Positions 17,797 through 26,208 are shown, counted from the stretch's first letter. The stretch is 59,434 nucleotides of DNA from Bacteroidales bacterium (GCA_017627255.1 JAGAHD010000046.1:1-59434); one strand, 5' to 3'. A program made the numbers and translations. The notes: generated from the sequence alone by a model not told the origin.

Positions 17797-19323
17797 CTAA
17801 TCTTCGTTAAGGTGGTTGTGGCGGCCGTTCACGGTAATCGCGCTGATCGGACGGACCGGGCAAAGGTTTTCACAGGCGCCGCAGCCGATGCACAGCTGCT
17901 CGTTGACCGTCGGGATGGGGACGTCGTATCCTTCGGCCTCTACCATCTGGATGGCCCCGGCGGGGCAGTGGCGGGCACAGTTTCCGCAAGACGTCCCGTT
18001 CTCCGTGACGCACAGGGTGCGGTTGATGCGGGCGGTCCCGATGTGATACCGGGTCTTTTCCACCCGGTCGATCCGGCGGATGGCCCCTGCGGGACAGACT
18101 TCGCTGCAGCGGGTGCATTCCGGACGGCAGTAGCCGCGTTCATAGGACATCTCCGGCTGCATGAGGTGTTCCAGGCTTGTGGAAGGGCGGAGGACGTTGT
18201 TCGGACATTCGGCCACGCAGAGCTGGCAGGCCGTACAGTGGCGGTAGAATTCCTTGACGCTGGCGGAGCCCGGAGGCGTCAGGGGTACATCCCGTTCGGG
18301 AATCTCCTTGTCGAGAAGGGTTGCAAAGCCGCCGTCCACCTTTTTCTCCTGGGCTTTCAGTGCGGCCGTTCCCACGGCGAGGGCGGTTCCGGCAAGGAAA
18401 GCCCGCCGTCCGCCGTCATTCAGTGCCTTCTCATTCTGGGGCGCAGCCGAAGAGTCTGCGGCCGCTTCGTTCCGCCCGGGACGGCCCTTACCGTAGGCAA
18501 ACTGATAATGCAGGGCGCCGAACTTGCAGGAATCCAGGCAGTTGAAACAGTCCACGCAGCGGCTGTAGTCGATCTGGTGGCGGGAAATGTCGATGCAGGA
18601 GGCCTTGCAGTTATGTTCGCACATCTTGCAGTTCTTGCACTTCTCCGTGTCGATGACCGGGCGGAAAAGAGCGAAGCGGGAGAAGAAACTCAGCGTCGTT
18701 CCCACAGGACAGACGGTGTTGCAGTAAGTCCGTCCGTTCTTCCAGGCCAGCACGACCACGACGATGAGCGTGACAATGGCGACGAAGAAGGTCGGGAGAC
18801 TCCGCAGCCATACTTCCTTTTCATAGAAGGCGTAACTGCCGGCGCGCTCTGCGATGGCGGCCAGCAGGTTGTTCACCCAGATATAGACCGGCTGGAAGAG
18901 GTTCTGTACGATGCGGCCCCAGGCACTGTACGGGGCGAGCAGGGCGACGAGCGACTGCACACCGGCAACGAGGGCGATGACGAAGAGCACCCAGACACCG
19001 TAGCGGAGCCATTTCATTTCGGGGCTGTAGCTATACGGCTTGTGGTTTTTCTTCCGCTTTTTCCGGGAGACGTTCAGGTGGGCGACCCCGTCCTGGAAGA
19101 CACCCAGCGGGCAGATGACTGAGCAGTACACGCGGCCGAATACGAGGGTGAGCAGGACGAGTCCGATGATGACGGCCACATTGAGGGCCATTACGGCGGG
19201 GAGGAACTGGATCTTGGCCATCCATCCGAGCCATCCGTGCAGCGCGCCCGTGAAATCGAGCAGCAGCAGTGTGATGCCGGCCCAGAAGATGACAGCCAGT
19301 ACGGTTCTGATTCTCTTGAGCAT
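17797..19323 (-). CDS. Membrane iron-sulfur protein: NapH-like part fused to a NapG-like ferredoxin part
   Basis: A 508-residue protein. The N-terminal 220 residues have about five membrane segments with CSVICPLG and CNTVCPVG motifs, as in NapH/NosR/CcoG-type proteins. Ferredoxin motifs follow: CKNCKMCEHNC and CVDCFNCLDSC. Near residue 300 there is an internal hydrophobic stretch with a double arginine (GGRRAFLAGTALAVGTAAL), resembling the Tat signal of NapG. After it come CTACQLCVAECPNNV, CRPECTRCSEVCPAG, CGNCARHCPAG and CIGCGACENLCPVRP. The chain therefore looks like NapH plus NapG in one polypeptide, moving electrons from the quinone pool to the exported AKR encoded next. The start is the ATG at 19323, with AGGAAA upstream; the ORF extension is non-coding. 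Confidence 0.88.
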   Translation of the reverse strand: MLKRIRTVLAVIFWAGITLLLLDFTGALHGWLGWMAKIQFLPAVMALNVAVIIGLVLLTLVFGRVYCSVICPLGVFQDGVAHLNVSRKKRKKNHKPYSYSPEMKWLRYGVWVLFVIALVAGVQSLVALLAPYSAWGRIVQNLFQPVYIWVNNLLAAIAERAGSYAFYEKEVWLRSLPTFFVAIVTLIVVVVLAWKNGRTYCNTVCPVGTTLSFFSRFALFRPVIDTEKCKNCKMCEHNCKASCIDISRHQIDYSRCVDCFNCLDSCKFGALHYQFAYGKGRPGRNEAAADSSAAPQNEKALNDGGRRAFLAGTALAVGTAALKAQEKKVDGGFATLLDKEIPERDVPLTPPGSASVKEFYRHCTACQLCVAECPNNVLRPSTSLEHLMQPEMSYERGYCRPECTRCSEVCPAGAIRRIDRVEKTRYHIGTARINRTLCVTENGTSCGNCARHCPAGAIQMVEAEGYDVPIPTVNEQLCIGCGACENLCPVRPISAITVNGRHNHLNED

Positions 19324-19349
19324 TTTCCTTTCTATGTTGTCGATTCTTA

Positions 19350-19357
19350 CAAAGATA
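19350..19357 (-). promoter_or_regulatory. Promoter -7 box of the iron-sulfur operon
   Basis: Minus-strand TATCTTTG, a perfect TAnnTTTG match, 26 bases before the ATG at 19323. Confidence 0.6.
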
Positions 19358-19396
19358 CGTTTTTTTTGGAGAACACGTTCGCGCCGTCCCGAAAAA

Positions 19397-19427
19397 TTGG
19401 AAATCCGGGGGAAAGATCGTATCTTGG
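19397..19427 (+). promoter_or_regulatory. Promoter of the lipoprotein gene at 19451
   Basis: TTG (19397-19399), 20 bases, then TATCTTGG (19420-19427), one mismatch from TAnnTTTG. It is divergent from the iron-sulfur operon promoter. Confidence 0.5.
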
Positions 19428-19450
19428 AGCGTCCAAACAACCAAAAACTG

Positions 19451-20125
19451 ATGAAACTGAAAAACGTTCTGTTCTTACTGGCCGCCCTTGCCGCCACTTC
19501 CTGCGGAACCGCCCGGTATTATGGCGGGGCTTCTGCCGGGTCGATCGGAGCCATGGCGGCATTCCGGCCGTGTTCCTATATCTCCTATATCGACCGGAGC
19601 GGAAAACAGCAATATGACGATTCGCTGTCAACCGTTTCCGCGCAGCTGGTGGCGATGGCCTCGGAGGATGCCGCCCTTCCCGTCTCGGAATGGCTGCCCC
19701 TCGACGAGGCGGGGCGGGAAGAGGTCTTTTCTTTCATGGATGCCCTGGCAGGGGCCTCCCCGAAGCTGGTCGGCGTGATGCCGGTGCCCTCGGTACTGGA
19801 CAGCCTGCTGGAGAAGGCGGGATACCGTTACGGGCTCATCCTGTTTGCCGACGGGATGGTCCGGGACACGCGGAACCTGGTCCGGGAGGCAGTCAAGGAG
19901 GCGGCTATCGGGGTGGCCCTTGCCGTCCTGACGGGTACGGTCGTCGTTTCTGTCCCGGACAGGTGCGTATCCGCGCTCCGGGCGGTCATCCTGGACGCGG
20001 AACAGAATCGCATCGTCTATGACCATGCGCTTGTCAGGGAGGATGAGGACCCGCTGGACCTGCAGGATACCCGCCGCCTCGTGAGGAAAGTCATGAAGGA
20101 TTTTGTCGGCCGGGGACTACCGTAG
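19451..20125 (+). CDS. Lipoprotein of unknown function
   Basis: A 224-residue protein with a strong lipobox (LAATSC; Cys near residue 18). The mature part has short hydrophobic segments and a Val-rich stretch (VALAVLTGTVVVSVPD) that may be a strand pair. It ends in a charged helix (DTRRLVRKVMKDF). The general plan resembles Bacteroidales lipoproteins of unknown function with a repeated alpha/beta fold; no catalytic motif was seen. The start is the ATG at 19451; the long ORF upstream overlaps the divergent gene and is not real. The 3' end overlaps the convergent nrdG gene by 9 bases. Confidence 0.75.
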   Translation: MKLKNVLFLLAALAATSCGTARYYGGASAGSIGAMAAFRPCSYISYIDRSGKQQYDDSLSTVSAQLVAMASEDAALPVSEWLPLDEAGREEVFSFMDALAGASPKLVGVMPVPSVLDSLLEKAGYRYGLILFADGMVRDTRNLVREAVKEAAIGVALAVLTGTVVVSVPDRCVSALRAVILDAEQNRIVYDHALVREDEDPLDLQDTRRLVRKVMKDFVGRGLP

Positions 20126-20626
20126 TTTGACCAGCGGGACGGTTCCGGGTATGTCGTCGGAAGGGGGCTCTCCGTGCAGGTAGATGATGCGCTGGTTGGG
20201 GCTGCCGCGGAAAAGCAGTTCCGTGTCCCGCCGCTCGAGGATGAAAGGGCCGTCCACCAGTACGTCCAGCCAGGGAAGCATCCCGGCCATCCGCTCGTCC
20301 GCCTGGATTTCCTCCAGGGTGAACCCAGTCCAGCACCAGATGGTCTTGTCTGTCTCTTCCTTGATGCGCCGGGCCAGTTCGGTGAAAGCTTCCGCCTGAT
20401 AGAAGGGGTCGCCGCCCGAGAAGGTGACGTTGGACATGCTGTCTGCCTTGATGAGATCCAGCAGGTCCTCCACTTCCATCCATTTCCCGGCCTCGAAGCT
20501 CCAGGACTGGGGGTTGTGGCAGCCCTTGCAGGCATGCTTGCAGCCGGCACAGTAAATGGCCGTACGGAAACCGGGTCCGTCGGCCATTGTCTGTTCCAGG
20601 ATATCCAGGACGCGGATTCTACTCAT
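20117..20626 (-). CDS. nrdG: Anaerobic ribonucleoside-triphosphate reductase activating protein
   Basis: A 169-residue radical-SAM enzyme of normal NrdG length. It has the cluster motif CKHACKGC (CX3CX2C) in YCAGCKHACKGCHNPQSW, the SAM-binding NVTFSGGDPF, and IWCWTGFTLEE. It generates the glycyl radical on NrdD. The ATG at 20626 overlaps the end of nrdD by 8 bases, indicating translational coupling. The gene ends convergently against the lipoprotein gene. Confidence 0.95.
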   Translation of the reverse strand: MSRIRVLDILEQTMADGPGFRTAIYCAGCKHACKGCHNPQSWSFEAGKWMEVEDLLDLIKADSMSNVTFSGGDPFYQAEAFTELARRIKEETDKTIWCWTGFTLEEIQADERMAGMLPWLDVLVDGPFILERRDTELLFRGSPNQRIIYLHGEPPSDDIPGTVPLVKLR

Positions 20627-22826
20627 GGACCACCCGGTCTTTGAGCTCGGCCAGCTTGCCGGAATTCCAGCGGTTGGTGGTACCGACGAGATAGCCCGTG
20701 ATGCGCTGGAGGGTGTCGATGTGGTGGCCGTGGCAGTGCGGGCACTCATGGAGGTCCTTGTCGGCATTCTCGAAGCCGCAGTCCAGGCAGCGGTTGCGGT
20801 TGTGGTTGACGGAACCGTAGCCGATGTTGTACTTGTCCATCAGGTCCACGATCTGCATGATCGCATCCGGGTTGTGGGTGGCGTCGCCGTCGATCTCGAC
20901 GTAGAAGATGTGGCCGCCGCCGGTGAGGGCGTGATAGGGAGCCTCGATCTTCGCCTTGTGCTCAGGTGTGCACTTGTAGTAGACGGGAACGTGGTTGGAG
21001 TTGGTATAGTAGTCCTTGTCGGTGATGCCGGGAAGGATGCCGAAGGTCTTCTTGTCCCGCTTGGTGAACTTGCCGGAGAGGCCTTCCGCCGGGGTGGCGA
21101 GCACGGAGTAGTTGTGCTGGTAGCGCTCGCAGAAGCCATTGATCTTGTCTTTCATATAACCGACGATCCGAAGCCCGAGCTCCTGGCTTTCAGGCGATTC
21201 ACCATGGTGCTTGCCGGTCAGGGCGATCAGGCATTCCGCCAGGCCGATGAAACCGATGCCGAGGGTGCCCTGGTTGATGACAGACTCGATGGTGTCGTTG
21301 TCGTCGAGCTTGCCGCTGCCCAGCCACAGGCCGTTCATCAGGAGCGGGAACTGCTTCTTGAGGGCGGTTTTCTGGAACTGGAAGCGCTCGTCGAGCTGGC
21401 GGGCGGAAATTTCCAGGGCCCAGTCGAGTTTTTCGAAGAACTTGCCGATGCGGGCTTCCTTGTCCTCGATGCCCATGCACTCGATGGCCAGCTTCACGAT
21501 GTTGATGGTCGTGAAGGAAAGGTTGCCGCGTCCGATGGACGTCTTGGGACCGAAGCGGTTTTCGAACACGCGGGTACGGCAGCCCATGGTGGCTACCTCA
21601 TGGATGTAGCGCTTGGGATCGTTCTCGTCCCACTCGGGAGACTGGTTGAAGGTCGCGTCCAGGTTCAGGAAATTCGGGAAGAACCGGCGGGCGGACACCT
21701 TGCAGGCGAACCTGTAGAGGTCATAGTTGCGGTCGCCCGGGAGATAGGAAACGCCGCGCTTCTTTTTCCAGATCTGGATCGGGAAGATGGCGGTGCTGCC
21801 GTTGCCCACGCCTTCATACGTCGTGTTGAGGATCTCGCGGATGATGCAGCGGCCTTCGGCGGAGGTGTCGGTGCCGTAGTTGATGGACGAGAAGACCACC
21901 TGGTTGCCGCCGCGGCTGTGGATGGTGTTCATGTTGTGGACGAACGCTTCCATGGCCTGGTGCACCCGGCCAACGGTCTGGTTGATGGCGTGCTGGAGGG
22001 CGCGGTCGCGGCCCTGCAGGCCGATGAGGTCATGCTTGAGATAGTCGTCCAGCTTGATGTTCTTGAGCTCGCTGTAATCGGTGTTGAACAGGTCGCTGAC
22101 CTGGTCCACCTCTTCTTCGAAGGTTTTGCGGACGAAGGGGGCGAGGTAGAAGTCGAAGGCAGGGATGGCCTGGCCGCCGTGCATCTCGTTCTGGACCGTT
22201 TCCATGGAGATGCAGGCGAGGACGCTGGCCGTCTCGATGCGCTTGGCCGGACGGGATTCGCCGTGTCCCGCCTTCAGCCCGTGCTCGAGGATGAGGTCGA
22301 GCGGGTGCTGGATGCAGGTAAGCGACTTGGTCGGATAGTAGTCCTTGTCGTGGATGTGGATATAGTTCTTGGCGACGGCCTCCCGTACCGGATCGGAAAG
22401 AAGGTTGTCGTCCACGTAACTCTTCGTGGCCTCCGAGGCGAATTTCATCATCATGCCCGCCGGGGTGTCGGCGTTCATGTTGGCATTCTCGCGGGTGATG
22501 TCGTTGGCCTGGGCGTCGATGATGGTCTGGAAAATCTCATTGGTCTTGGCGCGCCGGGCAAGGTTGCGCTTGTTGCGGTAGCGGATGTATTCCTTGGCAA
22601 CTTCCTTGCGCGGGCTGTTCATCAGCTCGTTCTCGACGACGTCCTGGATCTCCTCCACAGTCATCTCTTCTTTTTCGAGCGTGGAGATCGCATGGGCGAT
22701 CTGGGCAGCGAGGACAATGTCCTCTCCGTTTTCAGTCACGTCCATCGCCTTGAGGATGGCGGCAACAATCTTCTGGTTGTTGAAATCAACGCGTCTTCCG
22801 TCGCGTTTCAGTACCCGCTTTACCAT
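20619..22826 (-). CDS. nrdD: Anaerobic ribonucleoside-triphosphate reductase
   Basis: A 735-residue class III ribonucleotide reductase for dNTP synthesis without oxygen. The N-terminal ATP-cone (about 1-90: VKRVLKRDGRRVDFNNQKI) is the allosteric activity site. The catalytic barrel includes NMNTIHSRGGNQVVFSSINYG and GNLSFTTINIVK. The C-terminus has the zinc site CLDCGFEN...CPHCHGHH and the glycyl-radical loop ITGYLVGTTNRWNSGK. The start is the ATG at 22826; a longer ORF upstream runs through the GC-rich leader. The enzyme implies anaerobic growth. nrdG follows with an 8-base overlap. Confidence 0.97.
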   Translation of the reverse strand: MVKRVLKRDGRRVDFNNQKIVAAILKAMDVTENGEDIVLAAQIAHAISTLEKEEMTVEEIQDVVENELMNSPRKEVAKEYIRYRNKRNLARRAKTNEIFQTIIDAQANDITRENANMNADTPAGMMMKFASEATKSYVDDNLLSDPVREAVAKNYIHIHDKDYYPTKSLTCIQHPLDLILEHGLKAGHGESRPAKRIETASVLACISMETVQNEMHGGQAIPAFDFYLAPFVRKTFEEEVDQVSDLFNTDYSELKNIKLDDYLKHDLIGLQGRDRALQHAINQTVGRVHQAMEAFVHNMNTIHSRGGNQVVFSSINYGTDTSAEGRCIIREILNTTYEGVGNGSTAIFPIQIWKKKRGVSYLPGDRNYDLYRFACKVSARRFFPNFLNLDATFNQSPEWDENDPKRYIHEVATMGCRTRVFENRFGPKTSIGRGNLSFTTINIVKLAIECMGIEDKEARIGKFFEKLDWALEISARQLDERFQFQKTALKKQFPLLMNGLWLGSGKLDDNDTIESVINQGTLGIGFIGLAECLIALTGKHHGESPESQELGLRIVGYMKDKINGFCERYQHNYSVLATPAEGLSGKFTKRDKKTFGILPGITDKDYYTNSNHVPVYYKCTPEHKAKIEAPYHALTGGGHIFYVEIDGDATHNPDAIMQIVDLMDKYNIGYGSVNHNRNRCLDCGFENADKDLHECPHCHGHHIDTLQRITGYLVGTTNRWNSGKLAELKDRVVHE

Positions 22827-22949
22827 AATCGCTGGAGTTGGTGGCAGCGCCGGTCGGGGGACCGGTTGCCGAGGTTTATGTTTTCGTTGTTGTGTTGTTC
22901 CCAAGGAGGGGGGCGGAGCGTGGCGACTCCGCGCGTTGTCACAAAGATA
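22827..22949 (-). promoter_or_regulatory. Promoter and hairpin-rich leader of nrdDG
   Basis: Minus-strand TATCTTTG (22942-22949) is a perfect -7 box. The predicted leader of about 110 bases holds two strong GC hairpins: GCGGAG/CTCCGC (22913-22932) and CCGGTC/GACCGG with a GGGG loop (22850-22865). No classical NrdR box pair was recognised. Confidence 0.5.
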
Positions 22950-23008
22950 CTCCTTTCCGTTGAATCTTGTTCCGATTCCTGCAGAAAAAGTTATCAACAG
23001 GGACGAAT

Positions 23009-23044
23009 AAGCGCTGTTAATTTTTTGATTAACAGCGCTTTATA
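23009..23044. terminator. Hairpin between the PPTase gene and nrdD
   Basis: A perfect 12-bp inverted repeat AAGCGCTGTTAA / TTAACAGCGCTT (23009-23040) around TTTTTTGA. Its position suits termination of the minus-strand PPTase transcript; the following T run on that strand is weak. Confidence 0.55.
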
Positions 23045-23115
23045 AGTAAATATAAATTAGAAAAATTCTAAATAGAAACAATCTTGTTTCTTTTTGGAAG
23101 GAGTTATCAACAGGG

Positions 23116-23751
23116 TCAGTCACCCACCACCCAGACCAGCACGTGGCGGTCGAACGTGATGTACTCGAGGTCGAATTCCTCCTCGTCGTCCTTGTTGATA
23201 AAGGTGGCTTCCAGTTCCCCTTCGCCGCGGGGACGGAAGCGCTCGATCTCGATCTGCTCGGCAAAATCGAGGTTGTATACGGAAAGAAGCTTGAAGATCG
23301 CTTCCTTGGCGCACCAGTAGATGGCGAGCTGCTCGTTGCGCTTGTCGTCCTCGAGGTCTTCGATCTCCTCTTCGGACAGGGCCCGTTTTTCCACGGCGGA
23401 GAAATCGCGGTCCAGGGATTCGATGTCGATGCCCACGTTTTCTTCTTCATGGAGAATCACGGCTACATACCGGTCCGTGTGGGTAATGGAGATGTTGACC
23501 GGATTGTTTTCGATATACGGCTTGCCGTTGTCATGGTGGCTGAGATAGACTTTTTCGTCGAACATGGTGCTCAGCAGGGCCCGCACGGCGAGCCGCTGCT
23601 TACGCAGGGACTCGCTGCGGATGAACGAGATTTCCTCCATCTCGTCGGTGGGGGTGGAACTGAGTTCTTTCAATTCTTCCTCGGTCTCACTGACCTGCCA
23701 GACGCCGATCAGCGCATCATTGTCAAGTTTCTTTTTAAGATAAAGTGCCAT
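23116..23751 (-). CDS. 4'-phosphopantetheinyl transferase (Sfp-type)
   Basis: A 211-residue enzyme that transfers phosphopantetheine from CoA to a carrier-protein serine. It has the Sfp-type signatures VGIDIES (Asp109 and Glu111, magnesium ligands) and WCAKEAIFK (Lys149, Glu150, Lys154), and the upstream SITHTDRYVAV block. It has about the usual length for the family. No carrier-protein gene is nearby, so it may be the general holo-ACP synthase of the cell. It is preceded by a long predicted untranslated transcript and transcribed away from mdh. Confidence 0.85.
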   Translation of the reverse strand: MALYLKKKLDNDALIGVWQVSETEEELKELSSTPTDEMEEISFIRSESLRKQRLAVRALLSTMFDEKVYLSHHDNGKPYIENNPVNISITHTDRYVAVILHEEENVGIDIESLDRDFSAVEKRALSEEEIEDLEDDKRNEQLAIYWCAKEAIFKLLSVYNLDFAEQIEIERFRPRGEGELEATFINKDDEEEFDLEYITFDRHVLVWVVGD

Positions 23752-23922
23752 TGCGAGTTTTGTTGAACGTTACGCACGAATACCCGCCCGGCATCCTATC
23801 CGACACCGGGTTCCCAAATATGTATATCGTCGCAACGGAGGTTCGTCAGAATTGACGACCGCCTTTATCTGTTGACCGGATATGACAGAACTGGGAGGCT
23901 CCATACGTTTCGTTACCAATTA
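23752..23922 (-). ncRNA. Possible structured RNA: long leader of the PPTase gene or an independent small RNA
   Basis: No ORF. A good promoter just upstream would start a transcript near 23922 that runs about 170 bases to the PPTase ATG. On the minus strand it can form TCTGT/ACAGA (23865-23887 region), a long apical stem around TCGTCA-GAAT-TGACGA (23843-23858) extended by GGCGG/CCTCC pairing, and CCCGG/CCGGG (23786-23810). The two ends may also pair loosely (AACG...ACG with CGT...CGTT). The architecture is compatible with a 6S-like or other small RNA, or a riboregulatory leader; I cannot assign it to a family. Confidence 0.3.
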
Positions 23923-23928
23923 ACTCCA

Positions 23929-23958
23929 CAAAGATAATGCATTTTTCACAAATGCAAA
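23929..23958 (-). promoter_or_regulatory. Promoter upstream of the PPTase leader
   Basis: Minus-strand TTTG (23955-23958), 18 bases, then TATCTTTG (23929-23936), a close match to the Bacteroidota TTTG/TAnnTTTG promoter. Confidence 0.65.
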
Positions 23959-24012
23959 AAAGCAAATCAGTTTTTCGCGAACTTCCTCTTTTCCGAAGAA
24001 TTTCGAATCAGA

Positions 24013-24045
24013 TTTGCCATGTTTGAAGGGAATTTGCTATCTTTG
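24013..24045 (+). promoter_or_regulatory. Promoter of mdh
   Basis: TTTG (24013-24016), 21 bases, TATCTTTG (24038-24045). The predicted start lies about 37 bases before the ATG. Confidence 0.7.
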
Positions 24046-24087
24046 CGGCGAATTGATAGCAAAGCCAATTTTAAAGTATAAAACATT

Positions 24088-25074
24088 ATGAAATTCCTTA
24101 CTGATGAAAAGCTCCTGATTGTCGGCGCCGCCGGCATGATCGGCTCCAACATGGTCCAGACCGCCGCCATGCTCGGTCTTACTCCGAACATCTGCCTGTA
24201 CGATATTTTCGAGCCGGGCAACAACGGCGTCCTGGCCGAGATGGACCACTGCGCTTTCCCGGGCATGAACTTTACGGCTACCGTCGATCCGGAGGTCGCC
24301 TTCTCCGGCGCCAAATACATCATTTCCTCCGGCGGTGCACCCCGCAAGGAAGGTATGACCCGTGAGGACCTCCTCAAGGGCAACTGCAAGATCGCCGCGG
24401 AATTCGGAGACAACATCAAGAAGTACTGCCCTGACGTGAAGCATGTCGTGGTTATCTTCAACCCGGCTGACGTCACCGCCCTCACCGCCCTCATCCATTC
24501 CGGCCTGAAGCCGGAGCAGCTGACCTCCCTCGCCGCCCTCGACAGCACCCGTCTGCAGGAAGCCCTGGCCCAGGAGTTCGGTGTCCAGCAGTGCACGGTG
24601 ACCGGCGCCCACACGTACGGCGGCCACGGCGAAGCCATGGCAGTTTTCGCTTCTCAGGTCAAGATCGACGGCAAGCCCCTCTCCGAGATGGGCCTTTCCG
24701 AGGAACGCTTCGCTGAAATCAAGCACAACACCATCCAGGGCGGCAGCAATATCATCAAGCTCCGCGGCCGCAGCTCCTTCCAGAGCCCGGCTTACAATGC
24801 CGTCAAGATGATCGAGGCTGCGATGGGCGGTGAGAAATTCACCTGGCCGGCCGGCACGTATGTCAACTGCGGCAAGTACCAGAATGTCATGATGGCCATG
24901 CCGACCGTCATCGACGCTACCGGTGTCCACTACTGCATGCCGGAAGGCACTGCCGAAGAACTGGCTGCCCTCGACGCTTCCTACGAGCACCTCTGCAAGA
25001 TGCGCGACGAGATCATTTCCCTCGGCATCATCCCGGCAGTGGCCGACTGGAAGCAGGAGAACGCGAACCTGTAG
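24088..25074 (+). CDS. mdh: Malate dehydrogenase
   Basis: A 328-residue NAD-dependent dehydrogenase of the lactate/malate family in its Bacteroidales form. It has the Rossmann motif VGAAGMIGSN near residue 12, the dinucleotide-binding acidic residue in LYDIF, substrate arginines in SSGGAPRKEGMTREDLL, and the catalytic His in TGAHTYGGHGE. It interconverts malate and oxaloacetate, feeding the reductive branch to fumarate and succinate in anaerobic Bacteroidota. Monocistronic: own promoter and a strong terminator. Codon choice is strongly biased to C/G-ending codons, consistent with high expression. Confidence 0.93.
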   Translation: MKFLTDEKLLIVGAAGMIGSNMVQTAAMLGLTPNICLYDIFEPGNNGVLAEMDHCAFPGMNFTATVDPEVAFSGAKYIISSGGAPRKEGMTREDLLKGNCKIAAEFGDNIKKYCPDVKHVVVIFNPADVTALTALIHSGLKPEQLTSLAALDSTRLQEALAQEFGVQQCTVTGAHTYGGHGEAMAVFASQVKIDGKPLSEMGLSEERFAEIKHNTIQGGSNIIKLRGRSSFQSPAYNAVKMIEAAMGGEKFTWPAGTYVNCGKYQNVMMAMPTVIDATGVHYCMPEGTAEELAALDASYEHLCKMRDEIISLGIIPAVADWKQENANL

Positions 25075-25093
25075 TGTTTCCCTCCAAGACTAG

Positions 25094-25127
25094 AAGGAGC
25101 TGGCTCATGTGAGCCGGCTCCTTTTTT
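25094..25127 (+). terminator. Terminator of mdh
   Basis: Hairpin AAGGAGC-T-GGCTC / GAGCC-G-GCTCC with loop ATGT, followed by TTTTTT, 20 bases after the stop. Confidence 0.9.
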
Positions 25128-25167
25128 ATGGTTTATCGGGACGGGGAAACCCAAAAAGAAAATGCCC

Positions 25168-26208
25168 TCACAGTTTCAGGAAAACCTTCCGGCGGTAGAG
25201 CGGGAGGGTGAGCAGCCAGACGACGATAACGCAGAAGAGGGCGTAGAGGAGGGAGGTCAGGGGCGTTTCGCCGAGCAGGGTCCTCGAGGCGGTGTGCAGT
25301 CCGCTCCGGTCGAAGATCCAGGCCAGCACGTCCGCGAGGACATAGCAGAAAATGGCATTGGTGCCGAATACCTTGAAAAAGCCGCTCTGGCGCCAGATGT
25401 GCTTTTCGTCAACCAGGAAATACAGCATGGCCAGGAGGAGGGAGGCGATGCCGCAGGTGACGAAGACGAAGGACGGCGACCAGATTTTCTTGTTCAGCGG
25501 GAGGAGGACGGACAGTCCGGCACCGGCGAGGACGAGGGCGACGCCCGTGACGGCGATCCGCCGGTTGTCTCCCCGGGAGAGCCATCCTCCGACAAGGAAT
25601 CCGACGAGGGTATGGGCAATGGCGGGGAGGGTGGAGAGCAGCCCTTCGGGATCCACACCGTTGTCCCAGGGATACAGGTGCCCCTCGCCGAGGAGGGCGC
25701 GGTCGAACCGGGCGTTGATGTTGCCGGCTCCGTACTCATAACCGTTGCCCACCAGCAGAAGGGCTCCGTAGAGTATCAGCAGGCCGCCGGCCGTCCAGGG
25801 AAGGGCCCGGTGGGGAAGCCGGCACACCAGGAGGGCCGTTATGCCGTAGCAGAGGGCGAACCGCTGCAGGACCCCCGGGATCCGGAGGGAGGACAGGCTC
25901 CAGTTGTTGTCGTACACGACCTGGCTGACATAGTTGAGGACCAGCCCGATGCCCAGCAGCAGGAGCGTCCTTTTCAGCATTTTCCAGGACAGGGTGAATC
26001 CGCCTTTCCTGAGGGACAGGTACATGGACACGCCCATGACGAACAGGAAGGTGGGGAAAATGCAGTCACAAGGGGTGAGGCCGTTCCAGGTGGAATGGAC
26101 CAGCGGCGGATAGACGGCCTTCCAACTTCCGGGATTGTTTACGAGGACCATGAATGCGATGGTCGCGCCCCGGAGAATGTCTACGGATTCGATGCGTCGG
26201 CTACTCAT
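25168..26208 (-). CDS. Multi-pass membrane protein, DUF5009 / heparan-alpha-glucosaminide N-acetyltransferase-like
   Basis: A 346-residue protein with about ten membrane helices. The N-terminus SRRIESVDILRGATIAFMVLVNNPGSW and the following HSTWNGLTPCDCIFPTFLFVMG are typical of the bacterial relatives of human HGSNAT (NagX/DUF5009 type). The family is thought to acetylate or otherwise modify amino sugars at the membrane; the reaction of this protein is not established. The start is the ATG at 26208; an upstream extension is not supported. Monocistronic, divergent from feoAB. Confidence 0.8.
   Translation of the reverse strand: MSSRRIESVDILRGATIAFMVLVNNPGSWKAVYPPLVHSTWNGLTPCDCIFPTFLFVMGVSMYLSLRKGGFTLSWKMLKRTLLLLGIGLVLNYVSQVVYDNNWSLSSLRIPGVLQRFALCYGITALLVCRLPHRALPWTAGGLLILYGALLLVGNGYEYGAGNINARFDRALLGEGHLYPWDNGVDPEGLLSTLPAIAHTLVGFLVGGWLSRGDNRRIAVTGVALVLAGAGLSVLLPLNKKIWSPSFVFVTCGIASLLLAMLYFLVDEKHIWRQSGFFKVFGTNAIFCYVLADVLAWIFDRSGLHTASRTLLGETPLTSLLYALFCVIVVWLLTLPLYRRKVFLKL

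Noticed and set aside
22980..23120. Replication origin suggested by TTATCAACA motifs and a palindrome
   Set aside because: Only three near-matches, one within a gene, and no dnaA, dnaN, rpmH or gidA nearby.
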